NCBI GenBank assembly: GCA_037389465.1
Contig: JAZARR010000154.1
Location: forward strand, 4,154,001 to 4,218,000
DNA from: Baylisascaris procyonis
Lineage: Eukaryota; Nematoda; Chromadorea; Rhabditida; Ascarididae
DNA: 64,000 bases
Reading direction: 5' to 3'
In this document: in pieces, positions 12,292 through 61,285 of the stretch
Numbering within the stretch: position 1 is the first letter of the stretch
How the letters are laid out: each line of letters begins with the position of its first letter
Position numbers and translations under genes: made by a program
Notes under the pieces: generated by a model
What the model saw: the letters and a program-made list of their open reading frames with translations, nothing else
Told to the model about the DNA's origin: nothing
Database searches by the model: none

Positions 12292-15200
12292 ATCCCGGCG
12301 GTCATCAAGCTGCCACGTGCGAGACTGCAGACGGGAGCTTCTTCACGCTCTGAAGGCCGCGCCACGGATCGATCATCGCGGTTGCGCTTTGTCGCTCTTT
12401 GAAAAGAGACGATGAAATGCATACTACAGAAATGATCCTGTGAAGTATGATTTCAACGCAAATCTCGAACCTCCTCATGCCTTCATACTGCGCATTTAAT
12501 GGCAAGCAGGTTAGAACGAACGCAGAGAAGCAGACAGTTTTCTATCGCAGTCGTCATTTTCCCATTCATTTTCAATGCGTTTTACGTGTGCATTGCTGTT
12601 GACACATCTATGCAAACTTGTCCTGCAGGTGCTCTTTATCATGGCGCCGTTTATGTGTGCTTTCGGATTCCTCTACCCACCTCGGGTAGCGCTAAGAAAT
12701 AGTAAATGCAATTGCCAGTAACTGTGGTCTTTGCACAACGATGGGTCGAACCGTTCGCAGTTTGCAGTCCGAGTGGCCATATTCTAAGCACTATTGCCAA
12801 AATCTTGGAGCGTTTCATGGGTGTTCGCATGTTCACTGCAGGTGATAGCGCTGAGGGAGTTCCATACAGGTGGCATTCTTAGGGGTGGACGAATTGAGTA
12901 ACACAAAAATGCGCTTTTTAGAAAAAAAAAAAACAGTAGAGAGAAATGGTGTCGATGAAGTTTTACGGATGAGGGGGATAGTAGTTGATTTAAGGAAACC
13001 TGGGGTGTGGTACCAAAATGCCTAGATCGTGACTTAGGGGAAAGAACAACTCAAAACCATGTCAATTCATCGTTGTTTTTATCGTCTTTTATCTTCACAA
13101 CTATACATATATAGTGATAACAGTATGTTTTTGGCCACTACTGCCGTCTAAAGAGGCGAAATGAGTTGAGATTTATGGTTGTTTTATCATCCATGATTGT
13201 TTGATATGTGAAAAAGTGGAAAATGAGTTGATAATCGGCGCTATATAAACGCTATAAACATAATAAAAAGTTTGAAAGCATTGCATAAAAATAAACATAA
13301 AGAAGGAATAAAAAAATTATTTACAAAGAAATTTAATGCAGATTTAGTAAATAGGTGGAGTGGCAAATTTTTTGACATATTGCTGGATGCGCAATAAGTA
13401 ACGTACTTCCGTTCTAAGGTTACCACACTAAGGGAACACTACACGAAAATGAAGCACAATGAATCCATCTATTAAATAATATTAGGCTTAGGGACGGTAT
13501 GAATACAAATACCAAAAAGTGATGCAGTCGCAATCAACGGCATTACGATTATGCAAAACATCAGAGTGCATTTTTTTTTTTTTGAAACTTTAGTCTACTT
13601 TTGCCGTAAGAATTTTATTTCGATGTTTTTATGCTTCTATGGGTACAAATTTTGATCAAAAGAAAATGCCAGCGAAATAGGAGGGAAATTAGTTGATGCA
13701 ATCTCATCGCACATAGAAGATGACCGATTAGCTGACGAAAGCTGGCCGTGCCCGCGACGATGCCAACTGTTCTACGTTGATGGGGCACATTGAAGCACGT
13801 CGCGAGTGGCCCACACTGACAGCAGCTTATTGTCGAAACGCTAAGCCCTCTTATTGCTTTACTTATCTCGCCTAATTCAGCTATCATCTTCATTGCCTTA
13901 TTCTATTTTGCTGAAATATTTACTTCATTAGCACACAACGGTATGTTACTTATGTTCATTTCTCTCGTATTTGAAAGGTTTCAATTTTGAAGTAAGCTCA
14001 GTACCTACTGAGATCTGGAAGAGCTTGTAGAATAGCGGAAGTAAGCCATTATATACCTGGAATTTGTAGCATGCAAAGACCACTCTCCATGAGTCGATTC
14101 GATCCACGCGAGTAGCCATTCGCTTTCGGTGTAAAGATGAATGCGAAAATATTCGCATGTGAAAATCTTATATTCGCTGTATATTCGCAACGTGAAAACA
14201 AATTATATAAGGTTGTTCGCAATATTTCTGAACATAATATTCCATATTGTTCTCAACAATGTGGTCTACCGAGCAGCCGGCTGTAAACCTTAGATGATTA
14301 GTGTTTGTGAGATTCTTCGAAATAACATCACAGACATGTGCATTGCGCATCTATTTGTTCGTATGACAGTTCCAATCCAGGAAACTAGGTAAAGGTCTGA
14401 CAAGAATAATTTAAATCACAGTGACTTATTTACAGCCATTCAAGTCGATTTGTTGGCTTCAGCAATAGTTATGTTCACTCAAAAGTGTCTAAAAATTTGC
14501 ATATTAGAGCAAATTTCCCATCCAAGTCGATAAGAATATTTTGTACGTGAAATACCCATTTCAGTAAGCTTTGATTTTAAGCGATCTACGAAAAAAACCC
14601 CAGCTGAGTTAGGAGAAATTTGGTGATTTGATGCTTTATTGTTGATTCAGCGTTTCTGATTGATGACTACCGGTGTAGTTGACGTGCCATTGAGGTAAAA
14701 CGTTAAACATTAGTGCGCCACTAAATCGCTATAGCAATAAAAAACACGATAAACGATTCATGAACGAGCAACAAATCTTAGAATGAAATTTTTTTTTTTG
14801 AGTTTAATGCTGACGTATTGAAGAAACATTTGTGTTTTCGAGTAATTTCACTCATTTAATTGAATGGATAGTATAGAATTATTAAAGAAGTAATAATGTA
14901 AAGAAATTCAAGAAAAATAATAAAATAGCATTAGATTTGTGGATGTGCTAATGATAAGAGATATGTGGGCCGGTAAAGGTAAAATATGGCGAATAGTTAT
15001 AAAATATTTTTATGGAAAGAAAATTTTTGCACATCTCAGTTGTTCTTATAAAAGGCTTGAGAGGAAACTCTTTGTAAAATAAGCTGATAGGAAAATAAAC
15101 ATCTTCCCTCCAACTTAATGAACCCTTTGAAAATCTATGTGCCATGATTTCATTGACTAACTTAAATGAGCAACAATATCTATCCACTACGAGAGGATGT

Positions 15201-15295
15201 ATTGAAAGGCTGGTGGGTCTATGTTAAAACTTTGCCCAAAGGAGGCATTTAACCAAGGCGTTGTATAGCTGCAGTATGTTTCCCACCTGTTCTAC

Positions 15296-15418
<123 letters not shown>

Positions 15419-15424
15419 CTACTG

Positions 15425-15499
15425 TTTTATGGGTAAAGAGAAGTATTTTTATGGGTAAATTTGTGTTTTTATGGGTAAATTTGTATTTTTATGGGTAAA
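15425..15499. repeat. Four-copy short tandem repeat beside the (TA)n tract
   Basis: The core ttttatgggtaaa occurs at 15425, 15447, 15467 and 15487, spaced 22, 20 and 20 nt, directly after the TA tract. Confidence 0.85.
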
Positions 15500-16207
15500 T
15501 CTGAATGATGACCCTTTTAATAGAGATATGCAGCGAATGAGCGCTAAATGAAGAATGCATCAGTGGGAAGCATCATAGCTCAAAACGAGCATACCAATGA
15601 ACGTACCGCTCACACTCGTCCTTTTCTTCACTTCTCTTCACTCGGCAATCAACCGATCTTCACGTCAATACGCAACATCTACAAATGTTTCTTTTTTCTT
15701 TCAAATACTTTTTATTGTCAATAAAAATTTATGATATAATCAATCGTTAGAAAATATTCGCTAAAATATTCAGAAACAATTTTTTAAAACTATTCTTACA
15801 CTTTTTATCTATATTATCGCAATTTCCTAGTCGTATTGGTCTTGTTGGTGCACATATGTGACGGTACATATGGCCACCTGTCTATGTGATAATTTCAAAT
15901 CTGAAACAAATGTACCTGGAGTTACATTATTTGATTGGTGCAATCTACATATAGACATTCATTTACAAGCACTTCACAACTGGTCAGATAGGAAAAGCGA
16001 ATCTTTTGTGGACGATTCTTAGAAGCGATCCGTTTAATTTAAATATAAAAGCTTTATTCCGACAATATTGGTCGATATAACCGCCTATTTTGCCTCTGTT
16101 ATGTCCCCCCCCCCTCTTCCCTCTCTTATTTTAGCTCAAAGACGATGAATATTTCTTTTTAAAATTTCTAAACAATAAATTATATATTTAATTAAAAACT
16201 TTTTAAG

Positions 16208-19200
16208 GATACGATAGTAGAGGCTGAGAACGATTTGCCGCTTATCGAAAGAAAAGAGCTCCGAGAGTTGAGTAGGGAAGAGATCTCCGAAATGATAGAA
16301 TCATTTGAAGATATCCGTCGACCAAGATCACATCTTGGCACCTCTCTTCTTCAAGAAATCGATCAAAAATCCTCCTCGAAGGAGGAACTCATTGGCAGGC
16401 AATCCAATTTGATTTTATTTTCACTCGATCTCAAGTTTGAATTTCAAAAGATTTGATATAAGTACGTCATAGGATTTCTTTGTGTACCTCGATGAACCAA
16501 ACAAAGTTCCATCTAAAATTGCTCAAATCCTTTAATTCAAGACCAAATGATTGCTTTAATCTTCCGCATATCCAACAATGTCCCTTCCTTTCTAGAATTT
16601 GCAATTTGAAATAAACATAAACGCATATGCTCTTTCATAAGCTCTCGAAACAACCTCATAGCCCTTCATGCTAATAACATCCTTATAATACATATATTTA
16701 TTGAACAGATGAGATAAGCCATTCAAAAATAGTATTTTTCGATTGTATTAATAATTACATCTCCACAATTCACTAGAATGGACGACTTCTCTTATATCAG
16801 GATATGGACATGCCATTTTAGAGGAAAAATTACAAATACATAGGCGTCACATACGGTCATTTAAATCCAATAACACGGTCAAATCAAGAAGCAAACATAA
16901 CTGGCTGTTAACTGAGAGAGTATCGTCATAAGGAATGTAGATAATAGCGAATTTTCATTATTTTTGAAATCTGTTATCACTCATTTTCGAAAGCATTATG
17001 AAATGAAAAAGATTTTAAAAAATCGTTCGCTATTGTCTGAAATTATGCTCTCTTATGATGGATTTTGCATTTTCTTCGTCCATATATTTATATGTTTTAC
17101 CCTCTGATCTTTAAGGAAAACTCTAAGTAATAGGTAGCCTGATGGAAGTAATCTATATGAGGTCATAAGACATCAAGATCACATTGTTGCAGTTCAGGCT
17201 AGAGGAGGCGTTGAATTTAACGCTACCGTATTGGGATTTCGAATTGGATCGTCGTCTCGCAAATCCAATCGATTCTGTCCTCTTCCATAGTGATTTCCTC
17301 AAAAAGAAACACTCATACGGTAGTGTGGATGTGGTACGCATTCTAGACAATTATACGGATGATTCGGCAGAGAATATAGCGAATATTCTCGATGAAGAGG
17401 AAGCAACAAGGAGAAATGAGGCACTTCTCATTTTACGTCGGAACAATTTTACACAATTTTTCTATATACTACTCGAAGTGGCAAAAATCAGTGGATACGG
17501 TAGAGAATTATTTGAATATTTTTATTTTTCGTTTCCAATAATTATTCATCGAAAAATAAAATTACAGTAAATAATCAATTGGCAATAATGAATTTTACAA
17601 GTTACGATATTACAGAAGATTACCCGTAATATAAAGTAGTGAGGAAATATTTTGGCAATTCGATTCCTGCAAAGAGATTTTTGTATAGAAGTATGCGGCC
17701 ACTAAAAAACGAAAAAATTTTTGATTAAAAAAATACATTTTTTAGCATTAAAATTCAAGTTACAACGAAGCACATTGTACTTTCACTTAGCGACGAAAAA
17801 AAGCTGGTACTTATTGACAGTATTACCTAACTAGTGGCCAGTTGGAAGATTCAATGGTTCAAGTGTCCGCATCCACTGATTGCCTCAGCGGTTTTAACAT
17901 GAAAGTTTTTCATCAGGGGGTTCAAATAGGCTCAAAAAATATCCTTACTAATTATTGCCCTCGAAATTATACGAAAAGTAGGCAACAAGCCAAAAATTTG
18001 CAACTAAAGAAAAACTTTCATCGACAACTGCGATGTAGATATCTTATCTTTCAAGCATTTACCAAGTCTTCCGTGAGATAGATTTGAACCTGAGAACTTT
18101 TTTTCAGTACTAAACCTTCTGGCTCTGTTAGCAGAACTATAAAAGCACGTGTCGTGCCGCCTCCTACATTTTTATGTAGCTAATTGCCGGATATGCGGAG
18201 AATGATGCTGAAATATGAGTACAACTTGTTTATTAGCAAGTCTCTTTTAATCACCTAAGGATGGCAAAGATTTCTACTTTATGCTGAACGAATGCATATT
18301 TCAGGTGGCCGCCAGAATTGTGACCGCTGTCCATCAACTAATCAATGGCTCTTCTGTGATTCATGGCAAATGCGATGCGTTAGCAAAGTGGTCATCAACG
18401 GAAATTGTTCAACGTTTAACACCACAAATAACGTCTGTTACAAATCCAATTGTATCGATGGGAAATGCTCATCAATGCTAACAACGTTAATAACTACGCC
18501 GACCACCGTTGATGCTGATTTAAGACCGGCAGCGTACCCATCTATTCAAATTTTCCACGATCAAACATCATCTCAGCATGATACTTCAGCTATTGTGGAA
18601 ACTATTCGTAACACTGACAAACCTGATGAATCCTTAGTGCCAACTGTGGCGGTATCCGCTGAGGCGCATCCGCATAGCGATTCCACTCATCCGATTCAAA
18701 GTGATTCGACTGAGTCGTATGCGGTTCGTTCACCACAAGCAAGTTTAAATGCTATTACTGCAAAGTTTTCCGACGTGCAATGGAAAACGGTCTCTACTGA
18801 CTCACGGTTCACAACGTCACAACCTGAAAATGTCACACTATCGAATTCCGATGTTACAACAGCGGAGACCCTACGATCAAAATCGTTACAGTCAAGTAAA
18901 CAGGTTCCTGAGAAGATGAGTTTCGTTCATGAGGTGTCTTCGTCAAGACCACCAATTCAAGTTTCAGATAACGATAGAATAACGTCCACAAAGAGTAGCA
19001 CTATATCATTTAGCACTGCCACTTCAAATGTTTCGCATGAGAATAAGTCAATGGATTATCCAGAATCTACTCCAACTACCTCTTTAAAACCTCCTGTGGA
19101 AATACTTACCACTGAAAAAACGACCGCCTTAGAGGAGCAACCTCCTACTGTTTCAGTAGCGCTTATACTGGATGACGAAACCAGATCATCCAATGTATCG

Positions 19201-20887
19201 TCTGGACTCCAGAAAACGTCGCATAGGGAAGATGCAGCCTCACCCACAGTGTATAAATTACTGGAATCGACAGCTTCCGGTGTTCGTTATTCGAGTTCGA
19301 CAGTAGATTCACCCACTCAAACCACAACTTCGGAGGCACTTGCTGAGCCCTATCCTTCTAAAGGAGTCAACTCAACATTTCATGAGGAGGACCATAAAAC
19401 CACAATGCCACCGACGTTGATTGAACCCACTGAAATATTCGTCAGCCAAACGGCAACAGTTCAAACCACAAAATCCATCCAACAACTGTTTCCGACTGTC
19501 GATAGCGTGAAAGCGCGAGATGATCGAAGGAAAGCCAACGCTACGAACAGTGGAAGCATTGACTCAATAGATCGCACAGCAGAAGGAAAAACTAAAACAA
19601 GCGAAACGGATACAAACCAGCGTAACTTCGTCACACCTTCCTCACATCTCGATACGACGACAACTATACAGCCAGTGTTATCGACGACAAGGATGTCACG
19701 AAAACGTACGAAGAAGCCAGGGAGGAGGAAAAACAAAACTCGACCTCAAGGTGGCGCTCAGAGGGCGCGAAAACTACAAAGTACTGCCTCTACTACTTCT
19801 AGGACTGTTGCTCTTCCATCTACGTCCACGTCAGCGACGAAACTGGCTGCTGGGTCACGGACGCGAAATCCCCCTCGAGGGCCCACTGCGCCGCAAGACG
19901 TGGGCGTGCATTGGCGATCGGGAACATCGCCCGTTCGAGACTCGCCTTCTCTGTATCCGAGAGAGGAAAATCCACCCGAAGATGGTGGTACAACGCCGAT
20001 CGTGTATTTTTCAATAACCATAATTGAGGGTGAACCAAGAAGAAAGTCATTCCTCAATCGGCGTCTTGATCACTGCGAAATAACTGTGACAGGTCTGAAT
20101 ATGCCAAGCGGTTATACACAAACAACACATGTGAGTGCTTCGTTCGATTTGCCATTCTTCAAAAATATTACTGTAACAGTACCATATTGATTATACAACA
20201 ATCCAAAACAGCTATATATATGAAAACATTTAAATCGCAGTAAAACATTCCGCTCAATTGCAAGATCTTTTTGTTGCATACGTTCTTCGAGTTTCCTGTT
20301 AGATCCCGATCACTTTTGTTTCTCAAAAAAAAGGGAAAAACTAGATAATCCGGCTATTTCTTCACTTCTACAATTCTACAAAGAAATTTCTTGCCAATTA
20401 CAACGTGATTCTACGAATCAGATGTGTGTAACAAATTTCTAAAAATTGGATCGAAAAATTTACAAAAAAATTGGAAGGAAATTCGATGAAATAATTTTAT
20501 ATTCAATGAAAGCATTCAAAAATGAAGCGACTGTTTTGGGGCAATGAGGAGATGCAAATTGATAGCTTAATGGAAAATAATCAAATGAAGTTGAGGGTCG
20601 ATTGGTGCCCGGTACAACAATAGGCTTGGTGCATACTCTGGATCCGGAATTGCACGCACCACTAGTGGAGTTTCGCATAACGGTCACCGATCGAACAGGG
20701 CGCGAATGTGAGCAGAGATGTTTAAACGAGAAAGGGTCTTATGAGCGTTGCGATCGGAACTCTGTTCGCTTAACCAGTCACGAGTTTATCGCCTTCGCGG
20801 ATCCGATTGAAACTCATGAGGCTAGCCAATTAATAGCATTTACTTTATCAAAAATTTTTTGTTTTCAAATGTTTGGAGCATTGCCAT
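16208..20887 (+). CDS. Tyrosinase-related secreted protein with mucin-like region; copper sites not found
   Basis: Exon-like blocks on the plus strand: 16208 to about 16434, 17193-17499, 18305-20130, and about 20596 to at most 20887. The first has RKELRELSREEI, resembling the RKEYR-L---ER segment before the CuA site of nematode tyrosinases. The second has LTLPYWDFELDRRLANPIDS, the LPYWD / NP-DS core of the tyrosinase central domain. The third opens with a Cys module (WLFCDSWQMRC, SKVVINGNC) like the YLFCD / SKI-GGNC segment that follows the tyrosinase domain in nematode members, then a long Ser/Thr-rich stretch. The fourth has FRITVTDRTGREC, resembling their C-terminal domain. Exons two and three join in phase (1). 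The join of the first to the second is not phase-compatible as drawn, so at least one exon or border is wrong. No HxxxH/HWHR-type CuA and no HN-HxW / FWLHH CuB cluster is visible. It may be a pseudoenzyme, a gene with unrecognised exons, or a decaying gene. A signal peptide exon was not found. Confidence 0.65.
17193..17499 (+). CDS. Exon with tyrosinase core motif LPYWD
   Basis: Acceptor ttgttgcag directly precedes TTC AGG CTA; the donor is likely tacg|gtagag (phase 1). The frame gives FRLEEALNLTLPYWDFELD and NPIDSVLFHSDFL, matching the tyrosinase consensus around LPYWDS---NP-DS-LW. The usual GPF-W segment after it is absent. Instead the exon continues with an acidic stretch and ILRRNNFTQFF, which may correspond to the S-IL-RN-Y--F segment before CuB. 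Confidence 0.7.
18305..20130 (+). CDS. Large exon: Cys module, Ser/Thr-rich mucin-like region, basic cluster, C-terminal domain start
   Basis: The acceptor tttcag lies at 18299-18304; the probable donor is cat|gtgagtgc after 20130 (phase 0). The open frame without a splice runs on to a TGA at 20188-20190. It encodes a module with eight Cys in the first 57 codons, then about 400 residues rich in Ser, Thr and Pro and almost free of Cys (about 18.48-19.69 kb), typical of O-glycosylated spacers. Next comes a strongly basic cluster near 19693-19790 (SRKRTKKPGRRKNKTR), which contains dibasic cleavage-like sites. A compact domain start with one Cys (RRLDHCEITVTG) follows. This is the longest single open frame in the window, and its amino-acid composition supports real coding. 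Confidence 0.75.
20596..20887 (+). CDS. Probable 3' exon of the tyrosinase-related gene
   Basis: The frame reads LVPGTTIGLVHTLDPEL, then FRITVTDRTGRECEQRCLN and YERCDRNSVRL, resembling the Cys-containing C-terminal domain of nematode tyrosinases. The acceptor is uncertain: ttgag|ggt at 20596 is in phase with the 20130 donor but is a weak site. An acceptor at 20591 would need a phase-1 donor such as the one in agcg|gttata. The frame stays open to a TAA at 20887-20889, but the last 20 or so codons look like intron, so the true end may be earlier. Confidence 0.5.
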
Positions 20888-20889
20888 AA

Positions 20890-23800
20890 TGTGCTCTTGC
20901 AAAGTAAAATCGCAGAAACACATTAAAATCACAAATATTGGAGTTGAATGCACCAAAGACGGTAACAAAATTTAGGATCGACGTTGAGGGTTTCAGTTGT
21001 TCTCATTATTTTTTAAATGCTCTTATTCATATATTTTCTTCCTGTTGCTTTCTCTCCGTATACGTTGCAAAAAAATATGCAAACTTTATTGAAGGTAAAT
21101 GTGAGCACATTACAGAGCGAAGAGGACGTACTAAAGAATCAGTGGTCAGGAAGAGGCTATTATAGAAAACGGAAGAAGGACTATCTTCTTTTCGCTTGTG
21201 CTAAATCATGAAACATATGTATGTATTTGAACTATGATTTATAGTGTCTAATTTCAAGTGTGACATCATGAAATTTGCAAAAAAACGGAACCATTTTACA
21301 GCATTGGCACTTATTATTATTCTATACCAAGAACGGAATAGCCTCAAGCCAATACACCACACCGTCCGGATGTACCGGCTTAAGCGATTCAGCACCAGCC
21401 TCAAAACGCAACGTTTTATACTTCTACATGATGACAGCCCTTCTTCTGCTTGGATTGAAGGTCTTTATAACATGTACTGTTCGATTCGTTGCCAACATGT
21501 ATGATGAGGATCTTTGGTTTCACTGTAGTCACGAATTATTTAGCTCGCAATCATCGCTCATATATGGCATCACCGAAAAAAGCAAACATATGCTTTGATA
21601 ATTTTTTGAACAACCGTATTTCAAAACTTCAAAAAGCACTTATTGAAAGACTATTCATATTTCATTCGGTTATCTCGTTTGGTCTATTGATGTATTGGAA
21701 AAAGATATATGACTATAAAAGACGTCCCCGGGAAATCTTTTCCCAGCTTATTAATTTGCATAAAGCTGTGAACGAGCAACTTCACAGGGTAAACTAGTAT
21801 CAAACCCCTTCTCTCAGCCATATTCCAATACTAGCGTTTATAATATGCCACCATTCTATCATTTACTCCCAATGCAAATCACGAAAGCATTTTTGCGACT
21901 TTCATTTATTTCTTGCATAGAAAAAAGTAACATATTTTTGAAAACATTCTGGAAGCTATCTGTTTATCTGCCCGCATATCCTATCTAATCCGGGTACCGC
22001 TCTGGAAAAGTCTACTCTCGGCGCACGCAACGCCGTTCCGCGTCTGATCCCAAAAAGAGCTCTTAACTCCGACCACAAGATTCTATGAGCTTTGAAGACT
22101 CTTCTTCTGCTAAAACCCGCAGGTTCAAATCCCACTAAAGGCGAAAGTCTTTAGCAAAATACTTTTACTGCAATACATCCAAATATGCGACTCTGCAGCG
22201 GTGGACTCTGCGTTATTACTGCCAGAGTACTCGAATTGATGATACTTCTTAAGTTGGCCCTCACAGGAGACGGAGGGTCGGAAAACGTCTGGATGTTGGC
22301 GTACGTGGCTTAATATAGCTGCTAGATGGGATTTTAAAAATTTGACTACATTTTCCGTCGTTTTCTGATCACGCCTATTGTATCCGGTGTCATCTCTTGC
22401 AACCAATTGTGTTAATATCTATGGCCCCCTCCCGGCATATTGTTCGAACGCACTGCCTAACGGAGCCTTCTCGTGTTCGTGCGACTTTATGGGGAATTTC
22501 GTTAAGCTCGCGAAGGCAAGACCCGCTTTTTTCAAACATTCCTCACAAAGATGACAAAACCATGGGGCACCTTGCGGAGGGCTCGCCACAGAGCATCCTC
22601 TGCGACGAGAGACTTTTTGGGCGCAGGCACCTCCGCGGTCTAAAATTTATGAGTTATTTTCACGGGGTGGGGATGGGTTGGGACGGGACGAGATGGCATG
22701 AACTCTGAACAATAGAAGTAATCTCGTTGATGGCATGCTCACCCATCGCCTCCTCCTGTAATGCTCTCGAAGAAAGTTCCGAGCTTGTTCTTATGTATCT
22801 AAGCTATTACGAAAAAACACACAGTATGTCGCGTTGGTCGCATGACCTTCGCTTCTTTTATGCCTTGCGAATAATATGCAAATTTATACGCAACGGCGAT
22901 TATAATAATTCAAAGTACCTGGAAATCATTTGCTCAAAAATTTATTTAACGTTGAAACGAAGAGCAAAAAAACGCCAACGATCTCGAGATCGCTCAATAG
23001 AACATATTTCGTGATATTTGCAGACTTCAAAGTATTCATGCATTTAAAAAATTTTAAAAATTCAATTCCTTACTGCAATAAGGAGAAATAATATTCATTG
23101 TTAACAATGTTTTTGCTAACTCTTGCGGCATATAAACGGAAATATTTTCACATCAATAATAACAAATCGGTTCATGAATGTGCCAAATTTCGACATTTGC
23201 AACTCTTTGTGTGTCACTTCCCTCGAAGCAATACGAATGAGCTAATCAGTGTGTTATAAATAACAAAGCCTTCTGATGCTCAAAACGCATACCACTTGAT
23301 ACACATAGCATTTCCAAACATCGATGAAATACTAATATCAACAATAACTGTGCAAGCACATATTGGATTAACTGGCAAATAAAAACCGGCAAATACATCC
23401 ATCACTCCTTTCAGCTTGAAAGAAGCGCTCGCTTGCTTGACATCTAAACTCACAAATTCAATTTCCGCCCAATGAATTGAAAAAATCGATGTGAATATCT
23501 GTTCAATGTGTATACCAATAGAAAAATTTAAAGGAAGAATCACATAAGAAGTAATGAAGACAATATATCAACTGAAATCGAATATCCACTTCAAGTAAAG
23601 AGTAAAGTAAATGCTGAAATCAAACAAGCAAAGAAACTACCAATTGAATAAGTCGAATGCACAGCACTCCGACTCAAAGCCACGAAAAAAAGAACCCTCT
23701 CCAAGAAATGGCAATATAAGATATACGTAAATATATGTGCTAGATATATGCGCTAATCGCTATCTTGCAGCAAGTACAGAATGAAATACCTTTCATTCAA

Positions 23801-24667
23801 TTGAAATAGTGCATTTTATGGGAACGGACGCAATATATTCCATAAAGCTTATTAAACTTAGCAATTTTATCTCTCATTAATCGCTGAGTAAAATATGGTT
23901 AATGGTTTCGAAATGAAAAACTCACAAATTTCTTTATGTATTTTCAATTTTTGCTTAAAGAAACTATTAAGTGAGTGATAAGACGAAAAGAAACAAATTG
24001 GGAGAGGCAGAGATCAGACTAGTTATGAACTAATATTATTCTCAATCATTTGTTTCTCCAAAGAAAATAAAGGAGGGATTGCAAAAGAATGGGAACAACG
24101 GGGAAGAGGAAAGAAGAAATGGATATACAGGAACGATTGTTAAAATATTACTGTAGAATCAACAAACATGAAAGGACAATTTGACTTAAGTATTGAATGA
24201 GCACGAAATAAGCAATGACTGATTTAGCTAATTTCAAAAGCTATAACACACCGATAAAATCACTCACAGACATGGCAATAACACCGAATAGGGAGGAAAG
24301 CAACCATCACTACTGATTTTTAATATAGTATAAAATATTACAATATCTAATTTAAGAAATAATTAAGTATTTCACGAATAAAGTATCTCAGCATAAAAAA
24401 TAATATCCACCAAAATTATATGTGACTAGCGCAAGACCGGCTATATGGAAATTTGTGAAAATATTTTCAATACAAATTTTCCCTTCCTTCAAAATAAAGA
24501 CAATGAACCTTCGCGGTTTTTCACTTTAGTAAAAATGAGGAAAAATCCGACTAGTATTCGCGAACATCGAATAAGAAAGAGAATTGGTGGGAAAAAAAGA
24601 AAAATAGCGAACCTACAATGTGAAACAATAATGCATGAATTCTGATCACACAAACATACTTGTTGAA
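20890..24667. other. Region between the convergent 3' ends of the tyrosinase-like gene and unc-16
   Basis: No confident exon. It should contain both 3' UTRs. A GC-richer island lies at about 22.0-22.75 kb. It has open frames on both strands and the string ggttcaaatccc near 22121, resembling a pol III B box, but the expected T-stem does not pair well. The rest is AT-rich without structure I can name. Confidence 0.4.
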
Positions 24668-60332
<35,665 letters not shown>

Positions 60333-61203
60333 CTGCAACAATATTTGAATTATTATTTTTATTACACGAATATTAGGAAGATAAAATTTTTCGCATTGAA
60401 TGATAAGTTAGTAAAACAAGTAAAAAAAGGAAGAAAAAAGAAAGCGCAGAGATATCATAGTCAATATTTAGGCGGCACATTCATAAAACCCCGTATCACA
60501 TAGCAAACTTCATAGTACAGCCGCCAGCATCATCAAAAAAAAAAAAAACTGTGCTTAAATTAATTTAAAATTTTCATGATAAGCAATGAAAATATAAAAA
60601 AATATTTTTTCAATGAAGAAAATAAAATTGCAGCATTTCACGTAATTTACGCATAATTACTTATTGCTAGCTAAATTTCATCTATCAATGCCACATTCCC
60701 CTTTAACTCACCTCATTTAAACATTTCTACGAATCATTCACCTTGACAGAGCCGGAAAAAAACATTCCAACAAGATAAAACTATAGAACAATTTCCAGAG
60801 AAAGAAAAATAGAGAGAGAGAGAAAAAGAGAAAGAGAGAGATGAACTAGGTTACGAGTGAAAACAAAACACATAATAACCTAATATTCTATCTTTTTGAA
60901 AAGCGTTGATAACCAATAAAACAAACCACTATATGACGAATCAATGCAAAACAATCATAACGAAAGCAATAATATAAAGCAGAACACATTTGAATTATTG
61001 GTATACGAACAATGGATATGCACAACTGCCGATGAATATTGTGTTGTTATTGACAGATGAATGATATCAGGTATTTGCTAGTCGTATCGCAAATCCATCT
61101 ATAACTGGAATAAATGCACTCTATCCCACCATAGTGTATCCTGTATCCACGTGTAAGTATAGCCTTACTGTATTATACACCGAAAAATAGGCGTTGTGGA
61201 GTA

Positions 61204-61206
<3 letters not shown>

Positions 61207-61282
<76 letters not shown>
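61207..61282. repeat. (TA)n microsatellite, about 38 units
   Basis: Uninterrupted TA tract upstream of the first recognised unc-16 exon. Confidence 0.98.

Positions 61283-61285
<3 letters not shown>

Noticed and set aside
19758..20057. Minus-strand open frames opposite the tyrosinase-like large exon
   Set aside because: Shadows of the 632-codon plus-strand frame.
22090..22150. Possible tRNA gene
   Set aside because: B-box-like string present, but the T-stem does not pair and no acceptor stem or anticodon arm could be drawn.
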